This document shows positions 26,839 to 34,583 of a stretch of 47,632 bases of DNA, in pieces. Below the pieces are notes generated by a model, which was not told the origin of the DNA, did not search any database, and saw only the letters and a list, made by a program, of their open reading frames with translations. Source of the stretch: Desulfobulbaceae bacterium. Its GTDB lineage: Bacteria > Desulfobacterota > Desulfobulbia > Desulfobulbales > Desulfobulbaceae. Every line of letters begins with the position of its first letter. Positions within the stretch are counted from its first letter, which is position 1. Where the stretch lies: the NCBI GenBank assembly GCA_012744275.1, contig JAAYIE010000048.1:1-47632 (forward strand). The letters run 5' to 3'. The translations under genes and the position numbers were made by a program.

Positions 26839-28608
26839 TTAATGGAGCGGGCAGTAAAAATTAGTGGGCAACAGTATGGTGAAGGTACTGCCCTTACCGA
26901 CAACACTGTTCACTTTAATAACTCCGCCCAGGTGTTTCACGATGCTGGCAGCAATGCTCAAGCCCAGCCCGGTGCCAAGGCTGCCACCTTTGGTGGTAAA
27001 GAAGGGGTGAAAAATTCGTTCAAGATTTTTTTGAGGAATCCCCCTGCCCGTATCAGCAATGGTGATGGCCACCATACCATCCTGAATGCCTGTGGTGATG
27101 GTAATAACACCCTTATCCTGGATGGCGTCCGCGGCATTGACCAGAATATTGTTGAAGACCTGGCGCAGTCGCTCGCATTCTGCAAGAATGGGTGGCAGAT
27201 CTGGGGAGAGGGCAAGCTCCACCTCAATGGCCTTGCCCTTGAATTCCACTTTTTTCAGACGGTTGACAACTGTTTCCACCTGGGTGTTGATTTCGCATGG
27301 CTCGGTTTGCGGCATGCGGGTCTTGCCCATTTCTTGCAGTTTTTTTGTGATACCCTTTGCTCTGGTGGCAGCATTATCGATGACCGTCAGCTCCTTGTAG
27401 AGGGCCTCAGTACTGTTGTCCAGGTCGAATGCGGGATTGAACATATCGCGGATGACGCCGCTGGTGGCCATGATGATCGCAAGGGGATTGTTGATTTCAT
27501 GGGCAACGCCTGCGGCCAGCTCACCAATGGATGCCAGCTTGGATGCATGGGCGAGCATTTCCTGCAACTGCCTGCCCTTGTCCGCCATACGCCGGGCATC
27601 ATTCGTCAGCTTGCGAATGGTGAAGAAAATGATGATGCAAAAGAGCAGACTGATAGAAATCAGGCTGACGGTTAGAATGAGGCGCGCCTGGTGCATGCCG
27701 GACTGGGCCACGGACAGTGGCTGGGTAACCAGCAGTGCCCAGGGCGCTTCCTTCAGCCAGGTATAAGCAATTAGCGTGCTGGTTTCGTCAATATCCTGTT
27801 CATGGATAGCCACCGACTGGGTGAGCGGTGGAACGAATGGTCCCCGATCCGTGGCGTTGCCTGTTTTGGGATCAACCACCTGGTATTGTCCGTTTGCGTT
27901 GACCAGAGCGGATTCTACACTGCCGCCATGGACGGTGGAACGCAGCAGCATATAGAGCTTGTCGGGGTCCAGGGTGGCGCGCAACACATATACCTTGCCT
28001 GCAAAGGTGTGCCTAACCGCCATCGTGAACTCGGCGTTCTGGCGGGAACCCAGATAGCTGTCGCTGACGATATGATGTTTGTCTTCTTTGAGCAGTTGCT
28101 GCAGCCAGGGAGTGTCACTGTAGTCTTTGCCCAAGAGTTCGGGAGAGGCCCCGGCATAGCCTATCTGCACACCTTTTGGATTAATCAGCCCCACATCGAT
28201 GAAGCCGTCATGGAAGTTGGTGAGGATGCGCAGGTAGTCATTCATGGCCGCCTTTGTCGGGGCCAGGGCAAAACCCGGACTCAGTAGTAAATTATACAGA
28301 TTGCCGATTCGTTCCCGCAGGTACAGATCCAGGGAGTTTTTCTGGTTGTCGGCTACAGTTTGCAGATTCAGGATGGCGCTGCTGCGCAGGGTGTGGGTAA
28401 ATTGATAATGAAAGTATGCTGCTAGCAGGGCATTGGGGAGAAGAAATCCGATGATCAGCCCGATAATCAGTCCCCTCTGCAGTTTATCGAAATGCTGGTT
28501 GACCCGTCTGCGGTTTTCTTCGCTGTCGGCATAGTCGTAGAGGTGCTCGGAGCGCCGCTTTTCTGCGGGCAGATCGTCCTGTAGCAACCGCATATCCCAA
28601 ACTCGCAT
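26839..28608 (-). CDS. Membrane sensor histidine kinase with periplasmic Cache-like domain
   Basis: A 589-residue inner-membrane kinase. After a 45-residue charged cytosolic start comes TM1 (about 46-68), a roughly 235-residue extracytoplasmic domain resembling double Cache sensors (NFHDGFIDVGLINPKG, SDTPWLQQLL), and TM2 (about 309-331). The HisKA domain has His370 in GVAHEINNPLAI. The HATPase has N-box NNILVNAADAI and G-boxes DTGRGIP and GTGLGLSIA. The ATG has a good GGAGG ribosome site. It pairs with the receiver immediately downstream. Confidence 0.93.
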   Translation of the reverse strand: MRVWDMRLLQDDLPAEKRRSEHLYDYADSEENRRRVNQHFDKLQRGLIIGLIIGFLLPNALLAAYFHYQFTHTLRSSAILNLQTVADNQKNSLDLYLRERIGNLYNLLLSPGFALAPTKAAMNDYLRILTNFHDGFIDVGLINPKGVQIGYAGASPELLGKDYSDTPWLQQLLKEDKHHIVSDSYLGSRQNAEFTMAVRHTFAGKVYVLRATLDPDKLYMLLRSTVHGGSVESALVNANGQYQVVDPKTGNATDRGPFVPPLTQSVAIHEQDIDETSTLIAYTWLKEAPWALLVTQPLSVAQSGMHQARLILTVSLISISLLFCIIIFFTIRKLTNDARRMADKGRQLQEMLAHASKLASIGELAAGVAHEINNPLAIIMATSGVIRDMFNPAFDLDNSTEALYKELTVIDNAATRAKGITKKLQEMGKTRMPQTEPCEINTQVETVVNRLKKVEFKGKAIEVELALSPDLPPILAECERLRQVFNNILVNAADAIQDKGVITITTGIQDGMVAITIADTGRGIPQKNLERIFHPFFTTKGGSLGTGLGLSIAASIVKHLGGVIKVNSVVGKGSTFTILLPTNFYCPLH

Positions 28609-28697
28609 ACGACAACCTCCTGCGTGCCAGCGATGAAACGATAACTCAAATCTGTGCCTGGTGGGGGGAGAGGACAGAAACTACTCTCAGGAACTGT

Positions 28698-28732
28698 CGA
28701 TTGCCGCCGAATGGAGCAAACAGCGGCAATCG
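28698..28732 (-). repeat. Intercistronic inverted repeat
   Basis: A perfect 10-bp inverted repeat with a 15-base loop lies between a receiver gene and the next kinase gene. There is no T-run on the minus strand, so it is more likely an mRNA processing or stability element than a terminator. Confidence 0.45.
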
Positions 28733-28744
28733 TGGCGGCTTTGA

Positions 28745-29128
28745 TCAGGCCGTGCCCCGTTTTTTGTTATAGGCTTGGCCGATGGTGTCCAGCAGTTCGT
28801 TAATGGGTGCTGGTTTCATGATGTAGTCAAATGCGCCGAGTTGCATCCCTTTTAAGCCGAACTCCACCGAGGCATGGCCGGTGAGCATTATGACTTCCAC
28901 TTCCGGGCTCATCTTTTTCACGTGCCGCAGAGTCTCGATGCCGTCCATCTCTGGCATTTTCACATCCAGCACCATGACATCAAATTCCTTCTGCTTGAGC
29001 ACTTCCAAGGCTTTGATGCCACTGTTTGCGCCCTCAGCCTGCAGTTTGCGTGCATTCAATCGTTTGACGATGGTTTCCCGAAAATCGTCTTCGTCGTCAA
29101 CAATGAGCACCCGTATTGCGTTGTCCAT
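28745..29128 (-). CDS. Stand-alone response regulator receiver
   Basis: A 127-residue CheY-like protein: LIVDDEDDF pocket, phosphoacceptor Asp in VMVLDVKMPEMDG, Thr in MLTGHAS, Lys in YIMKPAP. It has no output domain. It begins 8 bases after the stop of the kinase at 29137-30831, with a GAGGAG ribosome site inside the kinase end. A 10-bp hairpin (28698-28707 with 28723-28732) lies in the 136 bases before the next kinase gene. Confidence 0.92.
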   Translation of the reverse strand: MDNAIRVLIVDDEDDFRETIVKRLNARKLQAEGANSGIKALEVLKQKEFDVMVLDVKMPEMDGIETLRHVKKMSPEVEVIMLTGHASVEFGLKGMQLGAFDYIMKPAPINELLDTIGQAYNKKRGTA

Positions 29129-29136
29129 CGCGCTCC

Positions 29137-30831
29137 TCAGTGTTTTGGTAGAATGATAGTAAAGATAGTACCTTCTCCTACTGTACTCTGTACTTTAATT
29201 TTTCCACCAAGTTTTTCGATAATGCTGTATGAAATGGAAAGTCCAAGCCCCGTACCCTTGCCGATCTCCTTGGTGGTGAAGAAGGGGTCAAAAATTTTGT
29301 TCAATTCGGCTTCGGTCATCCCCTTGCCCGTATCGGCAATCCGTATTTCCACTTCGTTGCTTTTGGCCAGGTAGCGTGAACCTACGGTTACTACGCCGTT
29401 TGAGCCGATGGCATCAATGGCGTTATTCAGCAGATTCAGCACCACCTGCTGGATTTGCGACAGGTCACTGGTTATTGTTGGCACATCGTCGGCATAATCT
29501 TTTTCGATTTGAATGTTGACATAGCGTGCCTCATTTTCAAGAAAGCCTGTGGTTTCATCGAGCAGATTGTTCACATTGATTTTTTCTTTGGCAGGCTCCA
29601 TCCTACGAGCAAAGCCAAGTAGATTGTGGATAACCTTTCTTGCTCTGTCCACATGCTGTTCTATTTTATCCACCGCATCACTGAATTCTTTAATATTCGG
29701 ATTCGCAGTCAAATCCTCCTCAACAAGCAAATCCTTCATCCAGCCGGCATTTTCCGCGATCGACGCCAAGGGGTTATTCACCTCATGGGCAATGCCAGCT
29801 GCCATTTTACTCAGGGCGATCATTTTATTCGCCTGCAGGAGCATGTCGGAGTTGGCTGCATTTTCACGATCTGTTTCCCTGATGCGGTTAATGAGCGCAT
29901 TAGTGAACAGGGCCGCTCCGGTGCAGATGGCAAGCAGTCCTGCGGCGGTGAGGAGGTACATCCAGAAGCTTCCCTGCGCCAAGGGAGAAAGGATTTCATC
30001 CGGACTTTCCTTGCTTACCAGAACCCAGGCGCTGCTTCGCACCGATGCTGCGGCTATGAAGACATCATTACCTTGGATGGACATGCGCTCCACCCGAGTT
30101 TTGGCCGTTGCGCTGAGATCAGGATATGGGATATTTCCGTTATCCGTTCCTTTACCAAAGCGTTTGAAGATGGGTGCTGACAGATATTCGCCACCAAAGC
30201 GGGGCAGGGTCTGCAACTGGTTTGTGCTGTTGATGATAAAGGCGTCACTGAGCGTACCGATCCAGGCCTTTTGAACAATATCATCTACATTTTTCAGATT
30301 GATGGTCAGGCGGAGAATCCATGTTTCATTTTTTTCCCGTATCAGCACGGCAATGATGAAGTGAGGATAGTGCCGATATCCCATAAACACGTCACTTATG
30401 TACAGGCCCTGCGACATGACCGCATAAAACCAGGGCTCATTTTTGTAGTTGGCAGATTTCAACACATCGTAGTACGGACCGACATAGGCAAGGTGATTAC
30501 CTGCTTTGTCGATAACTCCTATATCCACGTAGGAGTCGGACTTGGCATGCATGATGGAAAATACCCGTCCCAGGTAGGCTTCGTCTATCAGATCGGATAT
30601 TTTGTTGGTGTGGGCTACGGTATATATTTGCGCAACCCGCTCATTGAGGAACAGGTCAAGCGTATCCCTTCTGGCTTCTACCCGGTTCAGCAGGTTTTCC
30701 GAAACCTTATCAGTGTAAATGTCGTTAAATAGAGCGTGTAAAGAAAGATTGACAATGAGCAGCGGAATAACGGAAAAACCAACAATGGCCAGGCAGTGCT
30801 GCCACCAGAGCTTTGTATAATTTCGTTCCAT
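29137..30831 (-). CDS. Membrane sensor histidine kinase with periplasmic Cache-like domain
   Basis: A 564-residue kinase with TM1 (about 12-34), a large periplasmic sensing domain (35-288) containing SYVDIGVIDKAGNHLAYVGP and WFYAVMSQGLYISDVFMGYR in the style of double Cache domains, and TM2 (289-310). The HisKA domain has His349 in GIAHEVNNPLASI, and the HATPase has LLNNAIDAIG, DTGKGM and GTGLGLSIS. The ATG at 30831 has a GAGG ribosome site; the five-codon longer form is less likely. It is followed by its receiver. The 190 bases upstream, after the membrane protein at 31022, contain an 8-bp hairpin but no clear terminator. Confidence 0.93.
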   Translation of the reverse strand: MERNYTKLWWQHCLAIVGFSVIPLLIVNLSLHALFNDIYTDKVSENLLNRVEARRDTLDLFLNERVAQIYTVAHTNKISDLIDEAYLGRVFSIMHAKSDSYVDIGVIDKAGNHLAYVGPYYDVLKSANYKNEPWFYAVMSQGLYISDVFMGYRHYPHFIIAVLIREKNETWILRLTINLKNVDDIVQKAWIGTLSDAFIINSTNQLQTLPRFGGEYLSAPIFKRFGKGTDNGNIPYPDLSATAKTRVERMSIQGNDVFIAAASVRSSAWVLVSKESPDEILSPLAQGSFWMYLLTAAGLLAICTGAALFTNALINRIRETDRENAANSDMLLQANKMIALSKMAAGIAHEVNNPLASIAENAGWMKDLLVEEDLTANPNIKEFSDAVDKIEQHVDRARKVIHNLLGFARRMEPAKEKINVNNLLDETTGFLENEARYVNIQIEKDYADDVPTITSDLSQIQQVVLNLLNNAIDAIGSNGVVTVGSRYLAKSNEVEIRIADTGKGMTEAELNKIFDPFFTTKEIGKGTGLGLSISYSIIEKLGGKIKVQSTVGEGTIFTIILPKH

Positions 30832-30860
30832 CGTAAGGCCTCTCACTGTGCCAGTTTATG

Positions 30861-30883
30861 CGACCACTCTCGTTCAGTGGTCG
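30861..30883. repeat. 8-bp inverted repeat upstream of sensor kinase
   Basis: CGACCACT (30861-30868) and AGTGGTCG (30876-30883) form a perfect inverted repeat with a 7-base spacer, 30 bases upstream of the kinase start. It could be an operator or a leader hairpin; no T-run follows. Confidence 0.4.
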
Positions 30884-31021
30884 GCCGGTCGTCAATAGCG
30901 TACGGGAAAAATACACAGAGAGTATTGCAATTTTTTTGTTTTTTTGCTGCCTTTTCTGCTTTTCTCCCGGTAGTAAATGCGTTTTGCTTACCCTGCGTTG
31001 GGGTTGTGGTGTACATGTTAT

Positions 31022-31861
31022 TTAATTTGATTCTGTATCCGCGCGCCTCGCTTCGATGGCAGGCGCCTGCAGACATACGACATCGCCGACACGCACTGCG
31101 TTATCCCCTTCGATCAGCAGAACAACATCTTTTTTTTGCAGGCTGACAACGTTTGCGCTCTGCAATGGCTCTCCGTTTGCTCGAAAAACCGGGCACTGCC
31201 TGCCAACAACCACCGCCGCTCCAGGCGGGAGATCACAGGTCAGCTCGGTGCCCTCTCCTGAGCGAGTGAGCTTGTAGATTTCAGAGCACGCATGCTCTGC
31301 CAAAAGACGGGTCCAGCGGCGGCCAAGTAAAAAATTACCCATACCAGTCAGGATGCCGCAAAAAGCAAAAAAGGCGACAAAAGCAAAGGGACTCAAACCG
31401 GTCCGTCTGGTTAAGAACGAAGAGGAGTGGGCATTCAGGACGTCTTGGCTGCCCCAGATCCTGATGATGAAAACGAGGGCAGGATTTTGCTTTTCCCCGT
31501 ATTGATCTTTAACCAGGACAACGTATTCCGCCTCCTGCGCGTTAGGTGATACTTCAATGGCGCCACGCCACATGGACCCACCAAGCCAGAATCCGGAAAA
31601 AAGGGCCTTGGGAACAAGGCGGACAGTGCCATCTGCCGGAACACCCTCAATTATCATCTCCTCAAGGGTGTCGGTTTTGGGTGGCATAGGGCCGCTTATC
31701 GCATACGAACTCCCCGGAAGGAGTTCTATCATTCCCCTGTTACCACTTATGCCGCCGATGAGGGAATCTGCCAGGGAAAGGAGGGCGGCAGCAAAACAAA
31801 ACGCAGCAACGAAACCGACTTTTTGCTGCCAGTGAAGGATGCGCGTGGAGTCGTTGATCAC
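31022..31861 (-). CDS. Two-helix membrane protein of unknown function
   Basis: I do not recognise this 279-residue protein. It has an N-terminal hydrophobic helix (VGFVAAFCFAAALLSLADSL, about 15-34), an extracytoplasmic beta-rich segment (about 40-150; EYVVLVKDQYGEKQ), a second helix (FAFVAFFAFCGILTGMGNFL, about 157-176) and a cytosolic C-terminal domain of about 100 residues. It starts at a GTG that overlaps the previous stop by four bases (GTGA), so it is translationally coupled to the 73-residue protein. Location suggests an accessory or sensory partner of the TauE transporter. Confidence 0.7.
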   Translation of the reverse strand: MINDSTRILHWQQKVGFVAAFCFAAALLSLADSLIGGISGNRGMIELLPGSSYAISGPMPPKTDTLEEMIIEGVPADGTVRLVPKALFSGFWLGGSMWRGAIEVSPNAQEAEYVVLVKDQYGEKQNPALVFIIRIWGSQDVLNAHSSSFLTRRTGLSPFAFVAFFAFCGILTGMGNFLLGRRWTRLLAEHACSEIYKLTRSGEGTELTCDLPPGAAVVVGRQCPVFRANGEPLQSANVVSLQKKDVVLLIEGDNAVRVGDVVCLQAPAIEARRADTESN

Positions 31862-32079
31862 GGTGTTAGCGGGCGATGGCGGTTAAGGATACGTTTGCCG
31901 CCTACGCCAATCAACAGAATTAGCAGGAAAAGTGTGCCGATGGTCTTAAAAAAGGTGTGGTTAAAATCGTCTGGTGTCAGCGAGGCTCGGTACATGGCGA
32001 CAAACAGGGACCCTAATATAAGGCAGTTGATGCACACAACCAGGATTCTGTGCAGCATAAGAAATCGATATTCCGACAT
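31858..32079 (-). CDS. Small two-helix membrane protein
   Basis: A 73-residue protein with two predicted helices (HRILVVCINCLILGSLFVAM and IGTLFLLILLIGVGG) separated by a short acidic/polar loop, and a basic tail. The ATG at 32079 has an excellent ribosome site (AAGGAGG). The function is unknown. It lies between the DUF4881-like lipoprotein and the 279-residue membrane protein, and is coupled to the latter by a GTGA overlap. A 13-bp hairpin lies just upstream. Confidence 0.7.
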   Translation of the reverse strand: MSEYRFLMLHRILVVCINCLILGSLFVAMYRASLTPDDFNHTFFKTIGTLFLLILLIGVGGKRILNRHRPLTP

Positions 32080-32106
32080 GGGTTCCTCCTTGATTGCGTG
32101 ATTGCC

Positions 32107-32136
32107 CATGCGGGCGGGTACGAACCCGCCCGCATG
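32107..32136 (-). repeat. 13-bp perfect hairpin between cistrons
   Basis: A GC-rich perfect 13-bp stem (32107-32119 with 32124-32136) with a 4-base loop lies between the lipoprotein stop and the next ribosome site. No T-run follows, so full termination is unlikely. It may set relative expression by attenuation or protect the upstream mRNA. Confidence 0.55.
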
Positions 32137-32162
32137 GTGGCTAAGCTGTTTTTGGTTTGGCT

Positions 32163-32777
32163 CTATTTTTTGTAAATATCTGTTTTGCTGATATTCATAA
32201 AACGAAGCGCCTGTCCTTCAGTTTTGAAGTAGATACGCACTTCATCGCCGGTGTCCCAAGTGCTGGGAGGATAGTTTTCATATCCGGTCGGGACTGAGAA
32301 GGTGCAGAGGAGTTTCTGGCGACCCGAATACACGGTGATGGTATTCTTTTCCGTATCAATGATCGGAAAGGATTTCGCCTTCTTCTCCTTGGCGTCATAT
32401 ACCAGCGGATGGTTTTTGTCTATCTGCTGCTGGGTCTCGACAATATTAATGGGAATATATGCCAGATTTTGCTTTGGGGCATCGTATATTTCGATTTCCT
32501 TCTTGTCGACATCCAGTTTCAAGCGCTGGCCGGCCTTTGGTAGTGGGCCAACTTCCGCAGGATCTGTGGGCAGATTAAATACTGCCGCGGGCATGACATC
32601 GTAGACCGGATGAGCCGGATCCATGGCGCTGTCGTGTACCACTGTGATCACGCGTTTTTCCGCGTCAAAGGCAACAACACGTCCTTGTTCCACTTGACCG
32701 TATTTTGAGGTGTCGCAGCCTGTGATGCCTAGCATGAGCCCAGCAGCTGCAATGAGAAGAATAGGTCTGATATTCAT
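32163..32777 (-). CDS. Lipoprotein, DUF4881-like
   Basis: A 204-residue lipoprotein. The signal peptide ends in a lipobox LGITGC (Cys at about residue 21), giving an outer- or inner-membrane-anchored periplasmic protein. The mature part is beta-rich with charged turns (QGRVVAFDAEKRVITVVHD, KKEIEIYDAPKQNLAYIP). It resembles the DUF4881 lipoproteins I recall from Desulfovibrio, an assignment from memory. It lies 30 bases after the TauE gene with a good AAGGAG ribosome site. Confidence 0.75.
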   Translation of the reverse strand: MNIRPILLIAAAGLMLGITGCDTSKYGQVEQGRVVAFDAEKRVITVVHDSAMDPAHPVYDVMPAAVFNLPTDPAEVGPLPKAGQRLKLDVDKKEIEIYDAPKQNLAYIPINIVETQQQIDKNHPLVYDAKEKKAKSFPIIDTEKNTITVYSGRQKLLCTFSVPTGYENYPPSTWDTGDEVRIYFKTEGQALRFMNISKTDIYKK

Positions 32778-32807
32778 GGGGTTCTCCTTGTGCGTTGTCC
32801 CTAAGGT

Positions 32808-33860
32808 TTATTTCTGCTTTTTCATGGCCAGTTCTTTCTTAGCGCCCTGCACCATACGAACAAAGATATAGAGCGACATCAGACTGACAAGGCTGAGTAC
32901 CAGCACGGTGGAAGCGTTGTTCAAGAGAGTCTTATACGCAGGCAACCAGGGCTGAACGAGCTTAAGCAGGATGGAAACGGCACAACCGATAACCGCCAGA
33001 CCAAAGGCGATACGAATACCATAGCCTTTGATGTATTTGGTCGCTACAGCGCCGACCTGGGCTCCTATGGCTGCGCCAACCAGCATGATCAGGGCGGCAA
33101 CCAACTCGGTACGGCCTTTGTAGGTATAGGTGGCTGCACCGTACAGACCAGAAATGGCAACCTCAAACAGGTCGGTACCAACGGCAACGTGGGTCGGGCA
33201 ACCGACCAGGTAGATCAGTGCGGGCATACGGATGAGTCCGCCGCCGATGCCGAGGATGCCGGCCAGCCATCCGGTCAAAAAGCTCACGATGATGGGCAGC
33301 CAAGCAGAGCAGGTGATACCGGCAGCATGGAGGGTTACCATCGGCGGGATTTTGATCTTGTGCAGGGTCTTGTGCCACTCAACGCCGGTAGCGCCAGCTG
33401 CAAGTACTTCACCTTTGGCTGCAGCGGCTCTCTCCTTGGCGCGGCGCTTGCCCACATCATGGAAAACCGTCCAGGCAATAAAGGTCAGGAGCGCAATGTA
33501 TATCCAGCGAACAACCACTTCAACCGAGCCCAGGCGCTCCAGCCACATAATCATCTGTGCGCCCACCTCGAAGCCGACCACGGTGCCCACCAGCATGATG
33601 AGACCTAGTTTGTAGTCCACGTTGCCGAACTTACCGTGGCGCAGGGTGGATATGAGCGATTTGCCTGCCATGTGGGCTATGTCCGTACCAATAGCAAACG
33701 CCATGGGGAAACCAAGAATATTAAGACCAGGGGTAACCATCCAGGCACCGCCCATACCAAAAAAACCGCCGATGATGCCAACGCCTACACCGAGAATAAT
33801 GAGGCCGGGCCAGAAAATTTTAACACCCGCAATGGGCATGAGGATATATAACCAGTCCAT
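32808..33860 (-). CDS. TauE/SafE-family transporter
   Basis: A 350-residue integral membrane protein with two repeated halves of hydrophobic helices. Each half begins with the family's Gly-rich motif: GVGIIGGFFGMGGAWMVTP (N-half) and AGILGIGGGLIRMPALIYL (C-half), followed by GTDIAH and GTDLFE. TauE/SafE proteins export sulfite, sulfoacetate or other organosulfur or carboxylate anions; substrate is not readable from sequence. The ATG at 33860 has an AAGGAG ribosome site. It follows the 98-residue membrane protein by 39 bases in an operon headed by a sigma-54-type promoter. Confidence 0.92.
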   Translation of the reverse strand: MDWLYILMPIAGVKIFWPGLIILGVGVGIIGGFFGMGGAWMVTPGLNILGFPMAFAIGTDIAHMAGKSLISTLRHGKFGNVDYKLGLIMLVGTVVGFEVGAQMIMWLERLGSVEVVVRWIYIALLTFIAWTVFHDVGKRRAKERAAAAKGEVLAAGATGVEWHKTLHKIKIPPMVTLHAAGITCSAWLPIIVSFLTGWLAGILGIGGGLIRMPALIYLVGCPTHVAVGTDLFEVAISGLYGAATYTYKGRTELVAALIMLVGAAIGAQVGAVATKYIKGYGIRIAFGLAVIGCAVSILLKLVQPWLPAYKTLLNNASTVLVLSLVSLMSLYIFVRMVQGAKKELAMKKQK

Positions 33861-33899
33861 GAGCAACTCCTTATGTATGTAAAATGTGCAAGCGTTGGA

Positions 33900-34196
33900 T
33901 CAATGCTCTGCCAGTTCGCGGGATTTGAGATCAATACCAATCCAGCTCATGACGATATCTGCCAATATGCCGAAGATAACGCCTACTGTCGGAATAATGA
34001 GAACGGTCAGGATCATGAACTCGAGGTGGCTCTCATTGTACATATTGGCCCACCAGGCCATGATACCGTCAAGTTTGCGGGTATCTGCCACGATGACAAC
34101 AGGTGCGCCACCACCACCGGCAGCGAGCACCCAGCTCGGCGCGAACAGGATAAGAGCTGTCAGCGCCCACCAGATTCGAGATAAACGTTTTTTCAT
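33900..34196 (-). CDS. Small membrane protein, DVU0150-like
   Basis: This 98-residue protein has a signal-like first helix (WWALTALILFAPSWVLAAGG, cleavage after LAA possible), a short periplasmic segment (DTRKLDGIMAWWANMYNESH), and a second helix (MILTVLIIPTVGVIFGILAD). It looks like the small proteins annotated 'DVU0150 family' next to TauE transporters in Desulfovibrio; this is memory, not a search. The ATG at 34196 has an AAGGAG site. It is the first gene after the sigma-54-type promoter and may be an essential partner of the transporter. Confidence 0.75.
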   Translation of the reverse strand: MKKRLSRIWWALTALILFAPSWVLAAGGGGAPVVIVADTRKLDGIMAWWANMYNESHLEFMILTVLIIPTVGVIFGILADIVMSWIGIDLKSRELAEH

Positions 34197-34277
34197 TGTG
34201 TTCTCCTTGACATGCTGAGGCATTTATCATTGAGGCCTGCAAGGACATTCCCTGCTATGGCCGACCAGCCAAAGAGT

Positions 34278-34311
34278 CGGACGCTGCAGCGGGGGAATTC
34301 TGCAGCGTCCG
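34278..34311 (-). repeat. 12-bp hairpin in operon leader
   Basis: A perfect 12-bp inverted repeat (34278-34289 with 34300-34311) with a 10-base loop lies in the predicted 5' leader of the TauE operon, between the sigma-54 promoter candidate and the first gene. No T-run follows on the minus strand. Confidence 0.55.
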
Positions 34312-34376
34312 GCAATAAACCTTTACTGTTAAAACGGTACTGCACTGGTAACAGGCATAAGGTTTTGCCTTCATAT

Positions 34377-34392
34377 AGCAAATGCCATGCCA
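34377..34392 (-). promoter_or_regulatory. Sigma-54-type promoter candidate, TauE operon 1
   Basis: On the minus strand the sequence TGGCATGGCATTTGCT matches the -24/-12 consensus TGGCACGnnnnTTGCW with a single mismatch and correct GG-GC spacing. Transcription would start near 34366, giving a leader of about 170 bases before the 98-residue protein. NtrC-type genes are in the same window. Confidence 0.7.
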
Positions 34393-34491
34393 TTGCGCGA
34401 AAAATAAAATATTTTAAATATAACCTATTGTAATTATAAAAATTTTTCTGACGCGGTGATGTGTCGTTGTGATGATTGCTGTTGCGCAAGT

Positions 34492-34515
34492 CGAGTTTCT
34501 TGCGTTGTTGCGCAA
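34492..34515. promoter_or_regulatory. Paired TTGCGCAA palindromes, possible enhancer
   Basis: Two identical 8-bp palindromes TTGCGCAA lie at 34492-34499 and 34508-34515, exactly 16 bases apart. A one-mismatch copy (TTGCGCGA) is at 34393-34400. They are about 100-125 bases upstream of the sigma-54-type promoter, the usual enhancer distance for bacterial enhancer-binding proteins, and just upstream of the divergent AAA+ regulator. Confidence 0.45.
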
Positions 34516-34583
34516 TAATTGGTAGAAAGTCTCATGAGGATTCGGTACTGCTGTCTCAAGCTCACACGGGTCAAGACTGAAAT

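Noticed and set aside
30837-30853. A minus-strand TGGCAC before the kinase gene at 29137, as a sigma-54 promoter
   Set aside because: The -24 half is perfect, but the -12 position reads GAGGC with no GC at the required spacing.
30861-30883. The 8-bp inverted repeat as a terminator after the 279-residue membrane protein
   Set aside because: No T-run follows on the minus strand; listed as a repeat instead.
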